Shown one piece after another: positions 1-5,706 of a DNA stretch of 6,315 bases. Made by a program: the position numbers and the translations under genes. The stretch comes from an uncultured Planctomycetaceae bacterium (GTDB lineage: Bacteria > Planctomycetota > Planctomycetia > Planctomycetales > Planctomycetaceae), in NCBI GenBank assembly GCA_903898975.1, contig CAIUHT010000113.1:1-6315 (forward strand), written 5' to 3'. The notes under the pieces were generated by a model. That model was not told the origin of the DNA, made no database searches, and was given only the letters and a program-made list of their open reading frames with translations. Position 1 is the first letter of the stretch. Each line of letters starts with the position of its first letter.

Positions 1-1
1 A

Positions 2-1390
2 CATCGCCCGCCCCCCCCCCCTGCCCCAAAACAGACACTCGGACAGAGAGCCCGTCGTCGCCTGCGGTACAACCTGCAAAACAGCGTCGCAGATGGTGCT
101 GCCTACAGCGTGATGGTGGGAATGGGCGAGACCTACTTTCCAGCGTTTGCACTGGCCTTGGGACTCGGAGAAGTGGTCTCGGGATTGGTCGCCTCGGTCC
201 CATTACTGCTGGGCTCAGTGCTGCAGCTGGTCTCACCACGCGCTGTCGCATGGCTCGGCTCGTACCGCCGCTGGTGCGTTGTCTGCGTCCTGATGCAGGC
301 CATCGCTTTCCTTCCACTGATCATTGGAGCCTGCGTGGGCAGGCTCCCCACCTGGGGCCTGTTCGCCTCCATCGCCATGTATTGGGCCGGCGGATTGGGA
401 GCCGCCCCCGCCTGGAACGTGTGGATGGAAACTGTCGTACCGCACCGGGTGCGGGCTCCGTTCTTCGCGATGCGAACCCGCATGGGGCAGGCAGGAGTGC
501 TCGTCGGATTTGTGCTGGGCGGGTTTGCCCTCCAGTTCGGAAAACAGACAGAGCGATTGCTGCCGCTCTTCGCCACCCTGTTCGTCTTCTCGTTCGTATG
601 CCGGCTGCTTTCGGCGCGGTTTCTGGCCCGACAAACCGACGCGGCGACGGTCGACTCCCGGCAGGTTGTGGTATCCATGGCGACGCTGCTGGGAAGGCTC
701 CGGCAAGGCAGCAGCGAGAGCCTGCTCCTGTACTTTCTGGCAGTTCAATTAGCCGTTCAGATCTCAGGACCATACTTCGCCCCGTTCATGCTCGGTCAAA
801 TGCGAATCTCCTACGTGCATTACGTGGGGCTCTTGGCCGTCTCTTTTCTGGCCAAGATCCTTGCCCTGCCCGGGTGCGGTCGACTGGCCGCCGTCTACGG
901 AGCCCGCCGATTGCTGTGGATCGGGGGGATAGGCATCATGCCGGTTGCCGGGCTGTGGCTGTACGTCGAAAGTTTCTGGGCCCTGGCGATTGTGCAGTTT
1001 GCTGGGGGAATCACCTGGGCCGCTTATGAACTGGCAGTCTTTCTGCTGTCGTTCGAGACCATTCGCCGCGAAGAACGGACCAGCATTCTGACCCTCTTCA
1101 ACCTGGCGAATTCCCTCGCACTGGTGCTCGGGGCAATCACCGGGGGTGTGATCCTCAAGACACTCGGCGAATCACGCGAGGCGTACCTGTTTCTGTTCGG
1201 CCTGTCATCACTGGTGCGAGGCGCCGCTCTACTGGTGCTCTGGACGCTCCCCGGAAAGACACTGGTACTGGCCGATGAGGAGACATCCACGGTCCCGACC
1301 CGGCATGTGGTCGATCAACCGGTCCCACTCTCGGGACCAGTGCGCTCACTGTCCACCTCAATCCGCAGCGGGCTCAGGTCCCAATCCTGA
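2..1390 (+). CDS. MFS-type membrane transporter, 5' end outside the window
   Basis: This is a polytopic inner-membrane protein of the major facilitator superfamily; the substrate is unknown. The frame is open from base 2 to the TGA at 1388-1390. The first in-frame ATG/GTG/TTG is a GTG at 110, but residues before it (RYNLQNSVADGAAYSV, bases 65-109) look like the conserved lead into helix 1, and no start codon exists in frame upstream within the window. The real start is therefore probably to the left. Counting from the GTG, about twelve hydrophobic segments are visible (near residues 3-20, 22-42, 55-75, 82-100, 127-143, 148-168, 205-228, 237-256, 265-285, 288-312, 327-350 and 357-379). A loop with RAVAWLGSYRRW after helix 2 resembles the MFS helix 2-3 loop, and WNVWMETVVPHRVRAPFFAMR precedes helix 5. 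The C-terminal 45 residues are polar and cytoplasmic-looking. The gene is convergent with the cytochrome pair. MFS membership is fairly sure; transport specificity is not inferable. Confidence 0.85.
   Translation, partial: HRPPPPPAPKQTLGQRARRRLRYNLQNSVADGAAYSVMVGMGETYFPAFALALGLGEVVSGLVASVPLLLGSVLQLVSPRAVAWLGSYRRWCVVCVLMQAIAFLPLIIGACVGRLPTWGLFASIAMYWAGGLGAAPAWNVWMETVVPHRVRAPFFAMRTRMGQAGVLVGFVLGGFALQFGKQTERLLPLFATLFVFSFVCRLLSARFLARQTDAATVDSRQVVVSMATLLGRLRQGSSESLLLYFLAVQLAVQISGPYFAPFMLGQMRISYVHYVGLLAVSFLAKILALPGCGRLAAVYGARRLLWIGGIGIMPVAGLWLYVESFWALAIVQFAGGITWAAYELAVFLLSFETIRREERTSILTLFNLANSLALVLGAITGGVILKTLGESREAYLFLFGLSSLVRGAALLVLWTLPGKTLVLADEETSTVPTRHVVDQPVPLSGPVRSLSTSIRSGLRSQS
11..21. repeat. 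C11 homopolymer in the 5' part of the MFS frame
   Basis: There are eleven consecutive C residues, followed by TGCCCC. In the MFS frame the tract reads as a proline run (PPPPPAP) before the basic stretch RARRRLRYN. A mononucleotide run this long is prone to slippage. Since no in-frame start codon lies between it and the transporter body apart from the GTG at 110, the tract is probably inside the coding region. It could instead be upstream leader if translation did start at 110. Confidence 0.7.
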
Positions 1391-1450
1391 ACAATTCACC
1401 GAAAGGTGGGTGCCAACTCTCAGGTCTGCCGCTGCAAGACCCCATCTCCC

Positions 1451-1477
1451 AGCCGGGTCGGGTTTCTCGACCCGGCT
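1451..1477 (+). terminator. Stem-loop terminator after the MFS gene
   Basis: A perfect 10-bp inverted repeat, AGCCGGGTCG (1451-1460) and CGACCCGGCT (1468-1477), encloses a 7-nt loop. It lies 60 bp after the MFS stop and is followed on the plus strand by GTTT. The stem is very GC-rich but the T-tract is short, so this is a plausible but imperfect intrinsic terminator for the plus-strand gene. On the minus strand it has no following T-run, so it is less convincing as a terminator for the cytochrome genes. Confidence 0.65.
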
Positions 1478-1644
1478 GTTTCAGAGCGTCTTAATGGGTC
1501 ACCGTTCACAGGTGGCCCGCACCGTTTCTCCCACCCTGGCTCTCACTCCCGGCCCACTCTGAATCCTCTGCAAAGTCGCAAGACCAACCGTCCCTGTTGC
1601 CACGAACCCGCGACTCAGCCAGACCCCGGCTGCGCTGGTGACGT

Positions 1645-1668
1645 CCGTTTGGTCTGGCCCCCAAACGG
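1645..1668 (-). terminator. Inverted repeat after the cytochrome pair, possible terminator
   Basis: CCGTTTGG (1645-1652) and CCAAACGG (1661-1668) form a perfect 8-bp stem with an 8-nt loop, 18 bp past the stop of the downstream cytochrome gene. There is no T-tract on the minus-strand side, so it may act as a 3' RNA-stabilising hairpin or a Rho-assisted end rather than an intrinsic terminator. Part of it (GGTCTGGC, 1651-1658) can also pair with GCCAGACC at 1618-1625, giving a mutually exclusive alternative fold. Confidence 0.35.
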
Positions 1669-1686
1669 GTGCCGCCCCAGGGAGAA

Positions 1687-3693
1687 TCACTTTGGGGGGC
1701 TGACTTGGGGAGTGGCATCCTGCCGACCGTCGCTGGATTCTGGCGAACGATTCCCAGTCGATGAATCACTGTTTTTCCGGGCCAGCACCCGCTCCAACCG
1801 CTCGCGCGTGCTGCGATACGTCTCCGCGAGTTCCGCCTGACCTGATCGACGATAGGCCTCTTCCAGCCAGCGGTAAGCCGATACGCGGGTCGGGTCGCGT
1901 TCCAGCGCGATCTGGGCCGACTTGAGCGCATCGGGTAATGCTCCCATCCGCTCCCGCACCTGGGCCCTCAGTCCGTGCGCGTGGGAGAGCCAGTCGTTCG
2001 TCTTGAGAAAGGAATCGATGAACGGAAGTGCCTCGGGAAATTGACCAACCCGCTGGTGCATCTGGGCCATCGAGAGCAAGGCCTCCTCATTGACCGGATC
2101 ACGCAACAGAATCTCCCGCCACAACGGCGCAGCATCCGCGGGCTTGCCCAGCACTTCATAACACCGGGCAATCGCCGCGGCAGGGGCAAGATCGTCGGGG
2201 TTAGCTGCCGCAACCCGCTCCAACATCCGAATCGCGGCGACCAACTGCTGCTCATCCACCGACTCGGCCGCCCGCTTCGCTGCCACAATTCCGCGGGCCC
2301 GCTGCAGATCTGGGTCGGGCAACGCCTGCCCATCGTAAAACAGCGTTGGCTGGCGACGGGACCCTCCAGCCAGTCCAGTGGAGCCCGGGGGACCCGCCTG
2401 ACCACTCCGCGGAACGCGGGGAATGGAATGATCGGACTGCGAAACGTGCGGAATGTCCTGATCGGTCAGCGCCGACATGTGGCAGGCGATGCACGAATCA
2501 CCGCGCTCTGCCCGCAGATCGGGACCTGCCGTGCAACCGCGGTCGGCATGACATGCCTGGCACCGTGCGCGATAGTACTCGTCTCGCCCGGCAGGCTCCG
2601 GTTGAGAATGGGGGTCGTGGCAACTCGTGCAACCCAGTTCTCCCTTCGACCGTCGATAACACCGACTGTCCCGCATCTGCTCAACCTGGCTGACTGCCCG
2701 CAGCGTGCCATCGTCCCGTGTTGTTCCAGGCTCCAGGAACAACGACCAGATGTCAGACAGCCTCATCCCCGGCCGAAAGTCGAAATCACTTCGCCCGGCC
2801 CTCAGAATCTCCTCGGCCCCCAGCAGGTGACACTGATTGCAGACCGCTTCCCGCTGTTCCACTGGCAGGCGCCGGGGATTGACAATTGAGTCGGCCCCGT
2901 TGCCCACATCTCCCGAGTGATGCCGAACATGCGCTCCTCCCGGACCATGGCAGCGCTCGCAGCCAATTGACAACTCGCTGAATGGGGGACTCTCGAAGCG
3001 GTCTAGTTCTGCACGAATCGCGTTGACATTCCCAACATGGCACGACAGGCAGCGACTCGTAATCCTGCGCTCGAACCGGTCCCCCTGTTCCGGGCGGTAG
3101 CCAGGTGAGAGATCAAATCGATTACCGGCCGAGTACCACGAAATTGGAGACATGAACAGCGCCCCGCCATGCTCGAACAGGTAGGAACGGCCCTTCAATC
3201 CCGAGCCCATGGCATACTGAATGGGGACCGTTTGCCCGCAGATCGGCTCACCGACCTCGTCCACAAACTCCTCAACATGCGCGACCGCCGTCCCGTCGGT
3301 CTGTACTCGGTACCGGCGTCCCGCCGCGGTAAATTCGGGGGCGGCCTTCGCCTCAAGCGGGGACGCGTCCGACACCATCGCGAATGACCGCCCCATCCCC
3401 GTTTTCGAGTATTGCTCGACGATCTCAGCATGACAGGCCCGACACGCTTGGCTGCCGACAAACTCACCGGTGAGGGGCCCCGGGAGCTGCAGCTTCCACA
3501 GGTTCGCCGCCTCCCCCGGGTGCTGGGAAGCGACAGGCTCTCCCTTCTCAGGTCCCAACCTGGCGGGGTTTGGATCGGGTTGCCGCAGTTGCAACCACAA
3601 CAGCCCCCCCCCTGCCAGGGCCAGCGGGATGAGCGCGAACAGCAGTGAGCGAATGACAGAACCAGACTGGGGTTTTGGGGCGAAGTCGTTCAT
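1687..3693 (-). CDS. Seven-haem c-type cytochrome with C-terminal TPR domain (downstream paralogue)
   Basis: This 668-residue exported protein probably carries seven covalent haems and handles electrons outside the cytoplasmic membrane; substrate and partner are unknown. Residues 13-36 form one hydrophobic helix after a short polar N-terminus, a signal peptide or uncleaved anchor with no lipobox. CXXCH motifs begin at C84, C215, C245, C285, C355, C378 and C401. The pattern recalls cytochrome c554-like multihaem proteins; there is no CXXCK. Conserved blocks include CERCHGPG (245-252), SDFDFRPGM (302-310) and HVSQSDH (416-422). A Pro/Gly-rich linker (about 428-455) leads to TPR-like repeats near 502-535, 536-569, 570-603 and 604-637, then a polar Ser/Pro tail. 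ATG 3693 fits the signal sequence, but no strong Shine-Dalgarno precedes it. It follows its paralogue by 84 bp, likely in one transcript. Compared with the paralogue it lacks two candidate haem-ligand histidines (T98 and Q336 instead). Family assignment is confident; exact function is not. Confidence 0.9.
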   Translation of the reverse strand: MNDFAPKPQSGSVIRSLLFALIPLALAGGGLLWLQLRQPDPNPARLGPEKGEPVASQHPGEAANLWKLQLPGPLTGEFVGSQACRACHAEIVEQYSKTGMGRSFAMVSDASPLEAKAAPEFTAAGRRYRVQTDGTAVAHVEEFVDEVGEPICGQTVPIQYAMGSGLKGRSYLFEHGGALFMSPISWYSAGNRFDLSPGYRPEQGDRFERRITSRCLSCHVGNVNAIRAELDRFESPPFSELSIGCERCHGPGGAHVRHHSGDVGNGADSIVNPRRLPVEQREAVCNQCHLLGAEEILRAGRSDFDFRPGMRLSDIWSLFLEPGTTRDDGTLRAVSQVEQMRDSRCYRRSKGELGCTSCHDPHSQPEPAGRDEYYRARCQACHADRGCTAGPDLRAERGDSCIACHMSALTDQDIPHVSQSDHSIPRVPRSGQAGPPGSTGLAGGSRRQPTLFYDGQALPDPDLQRARGIVAAKRAAESVDEQQLVAAIRMLERVAAANPDDLAPAAAIARCYEVLGKPADAAPLWREILLRDPVNEEALLSMAQMHQRVGQFPEALPFIDSFLKTNDWLSHAHGLRAQVRERMGALPDALKSAQIALERDPTRVSAYRWLEEAYRRSGQAELAETYRSTRERLERVLARKNSDSSTGNRSPESSDGRQDATPQVSPPK
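3604..3612. repeat. C9/G9 homopolymer in the membrane-anchor codons
   Basis: Nine consecutive C on the plus strand (G9 in the sense of the cytochrome gene) encode the glycines of LAGGGLLW within the N-terminal hydrophobic helix. A one-base slip here would truncate the protein before any haem motif. Confidence 0.6.
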
Positions 3694-3777
3694 GACTGAG
3701 AGAAGCCCTGGAGTCGCCGCAGGTGGGGGTGGAGAGTCGCCGGATCCGGTGATTGGCAGTGACGGTCGGAAAACACC
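3694..3777 (-). other. 84-bp spacer between the two cytochrome genes
   Basis: The spacer contains no clear promoter, terminator or strong Shine-Dalgarno; the nearest purine-rich stretch, AGGG, sits about 12 nt before ATG 3693. It holds a 10-bp perfect palindrome, CCGGATCCGG (3740-3749), and a 9-bp direct repeat GAGTCGCCG (3711-3719 and 3734-3742, plus strand). Lack of a terminator and shared orientation favour co-transcription, with weak or coupled initiation of the second gene. A palindrome of this size can occur by chance in GC-rich DNA. Confidence 0.45.
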
Positions 3778-5706
3778 TCAGCGACGCCTGATCCGCTGTT
3801 CCAACTGACGATAGCGGGCGGCCTGTTCGGGTTGACCAGCCTGCTCGCTGGCGTAGACCAGCCATTCGTAAACAAGGGGCAGCGACGGGTTCAATTCGCG
3901 GGCCGCTGTCGCCGCCTCGAGTGCGGCGGGCATCTGCCCCAAGGCCAGAAGCGTGCGAGCCCGCTGGCCCTGGTAGTCCGACCGCCACGGATTCACCGTC
4001 ACCAGCCGGTCAAAATGCCTGAAGGCTTCGGCATGGCGGCCCGCCGTGAAATGCGCCAGACCAAGCGAATACAACAACGACTCGCTCCGAGGGTTCGCCA
4101 GCAATCCTCGGCTCCAGATTTCGATCGCCTGCTCGACCTCCCCGGTCAAGGCGAGACAGATGCCATAAGCATCAGCCACTGCCCCATCCCCCCGGTCCAA
4201 TTCCCAGACACGCTGCAATCGCTCCAACGCCTGCTGGGCCACTTCGGTCGACTGCCGCTGTTCGGCTCGTCCCGCCAGCAGAATCCCCCAGGCTCGGTCG
4301 AGCTCTGAATTCGCGAGCGGAACCTCAGCGAGATCAAAAATCTGCATGTCGGTTTCCTTGAGCGGGTCCACCGTCGAGGGCTGCGATGGTTCCGACTCGG
4401 GGGCGGGCTGTGTGGGCCGCTTCAACACGCGGTGATCGGTCTGCGAAGTATGGGGGACGTCCACCGCTCCCAATCGCGGCATGTGGCAGTCGATGCAGGA
4501 ATCCCCTGCCGAATTGGCCTGACGTTCGGCCACAGGAAGCGAGCAACTCCTGTCGGAGTGGCAACTGGCACACCGACTGTTGAAGAAATCCCGCCTCTCG
4601 TCGGGCTGCGGCACACGATGCGGATCATGACAAGAGATGCACCCCAGCCGGCCATCACTCTCCTGGAAGCATTGACTGGCCTGCATCTGCTGCACATGGC
4701 TGACAGCGGTGGTCTGACCCGAGGCGACCACTCCGGTCCCCTCAACAAATACGCTCCAAACCTCCCCCAGGTTCATTCCGGGACGAAAATCGAAGTCGGT
4801 CCGACCGTAACGCAGAACTTCATCAAGTCCCTGCAGGTGGCATTGATTGCAGACACTTTCTCGCTGGGACGGAGACAGCTTCCGCGGATTGACAATCGGA
4901 TCGTCCCCTTCGCTCGGCGCTCCCCCCTGGTGGCGCGCGACATGCTCGCGCCCCGGGCCATGACACCGCTCGCACGAAATGGCCCCCTCGCGCACAACGG
5001 GATGCGCGAAACGCTCGACCACACCCGGCAGGCGGTTGACCCTCCCGGCGTGGCAATGCAGGCACCGACCGGTCACCTGTCGCTCGAACCGCAAATGCCC
5101 CCGCTCGGGAAATCCTGGCGAAAGATCCCAGGTCCGTCTCTGCGAGTACCAAGACAACGGCGACAGAAACAGGATCCCCCCCCGGTCAATAAAGTACGAC
5201 CGTCCCCGTTCTCCTGAACCAATCGCCCACTGCACCTCGACCCGCTGTGAGTAGACTTCCCCCTCCTCGTCCCGCTGCAGCTCCTGGTGGTAAACCCCTT
5301 CCTCCGTCCGCTCCGCCACGTACTCGCACCCTCCCTTGCTGAACCGCGCGACCTCGGGAGCGTAGCTCTCGACGACAGGGGCCTCCGCTGCCGAGCTCGC
5401 AGATTGGGCCATCGGGTGCCCGGCATACGCCGCCGCAATCTCGGCGTGACACCCCTGGCACGCCTGGCTCCCCACGTATCCCTCAGCTGGAACTGGCGGT
5501 TTGACCAGGGACCCAGCCGAGGCTCGCTGCGATTCAACCCGATTGGACACCGCCGGACTGGAACCGGATGGCCTACGGCCACACCCCAGGAACCAGCAAC
5601 ACGCGCCGGCAGCCCAGAGAACGATCAGGTGGCGCAGTCCGGCACCGCCCCAGTACCCGCCTGGGAACCGAGTGAACGTCCTGATCGGCGAACCTGGCGA
5701 CAGCAT
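3778..5706 (-). CDS. Seven-haem c-type cytochrome with C-terminal TPR domain (upstream paralogue)
   Basis: This 642-residue protein is the first gene of the tandem pair and has the same architecture as its neighbour. The N-terminus has basic residues, then a hydrophobic stretch (about 25-41) ending FLGC at C42, which could be a non-ideal lipobox, so it may be a lipoprotein. CXXCH motifs begin at C83, C215, C245, C286, C356, C379 and C404, almost residue for residue as in the downstream copy. Further shared blocks are CERCHGPG, TDFDFRPGM, SCHDPH and HTSQTDH (419-425). A Pro/Ser/Glu linker (about 430-455) precedes TPR-like repeats at about 507-540, 541-574, 575-608 and 609-642. The start at 5706 is supported by GGAGAGGTG ten bases upstream and an in-frame stop at 5751-5749. 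It keeps candidate axial histidines H97 and H337 that the neighbour has lost. Role inferred: extracytoplasmic electron transfer or redox enzyme with a protein-docking domain. No CXXCK is present and the substrate is unknown. Confidence 0.9.
   Translation of the reverse strand: MLSPGSPIRTFTRFPGGYWGGAGLRHLIVLWAAGACCWFLGCGRRPSGSSPAVSNRVESQRASAGSLVKPPVPAEGYVGSQACQGCHAEIAAAYAGHPMAQSASSAAEAPVVESYAPEVARFSKGGCEYVAERTEEGVYHQELQRDEEGEVYSQRVEVQWAIGSGERGRSYFIDRGGILFLSPLSWYSQRRTWDLSPGFPERGHLRFERQVTGRCLHCHAGRVNRLPGVVERFAHPVVREGAISCERCHGPGREHVARHQGGAPSEGDDPIVNPRKLSPSQRESVCNQCHLQGLDEVLRYGRTDFDFRPGMNLGEVWSVFVEGTGVVASGQTTAVSHVQQMQASQCFQESDGRLGCISCHDPHRVPQPDERRDFFNSRCASCHSDRSCSLPVAERQANSAGDSCIDCHMPRLGAVDVPHTSQTDHRVLKRPTQPAPESEPSQPSTVDPLKETDMQIFDLAEVPLANSELDRAWGILLAGRAEQRQSTEVAQQALERLQRVWELDRGDGAVADAYGICLALTGEVEQAIEIWSRGLLANPRSESLLYSLGLAHFTAGRHAEAFRHFDRLVTVNPWRSDYQGQRARTLLALGQMPAALEAATAARELNPSLPLVYEWLVYASEQAGQPEQAARYRQLEQRIRRR
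5176..5183. repeat. C8/G8 homopolymer inside the upstream cytochrome gene
   Basis: Eight consecutive C on the plus strand (G8 in the coding sense) encode the RGG of IDRGGILF, residues around 175-178, between haem motifs 1 and 2. Slippage here would leave only one haem site. Confidence 0.55.

Larger units (their letters stand above)
1391..1686. other. Convergent intergenic region, no gene seen
   Basis: These 296 bp separate the two convergent stop codons. Open frames crossing it have no recognisable protein features, and the one on the plus strand runs antisense into the cytochrome gene, so I treat them as chance frames. The only structures I can support are the two inverted repeats annotated separately. 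Confidence 0.6.

Noticed and set aside
1406..1840. 144-residue plus-strand open frame between the convergent genes
   Set aside because: It crosses the stem-loops and runs antisense into the C-terminal codons of the downstream cytochrome; its translation shows no protein-like pattern.
1975..2889. 304-residue plus-strand frame opposite the downstream cytochrome
   Set aside because: It is fully antisense to the seven-haem gene, whose motifs and paralogue alignment leave no doubt about the coding strand. A similar antisense frame (4432-5217) lies opposite the same region of the upstream paralogue, so it is a by-product of conserved codon composition.
1687..5706. NrfA-type nitrite reductase or octahaem hydroxylamine oxidoreductase identity for the cytochromes
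   Set aside because: No CXXCK motif is present, there are seven rather than five or eight haem motifs, and the spacing and TPR fusion do not match those enzymes; only a general c554-like multihaem relationship is supported.
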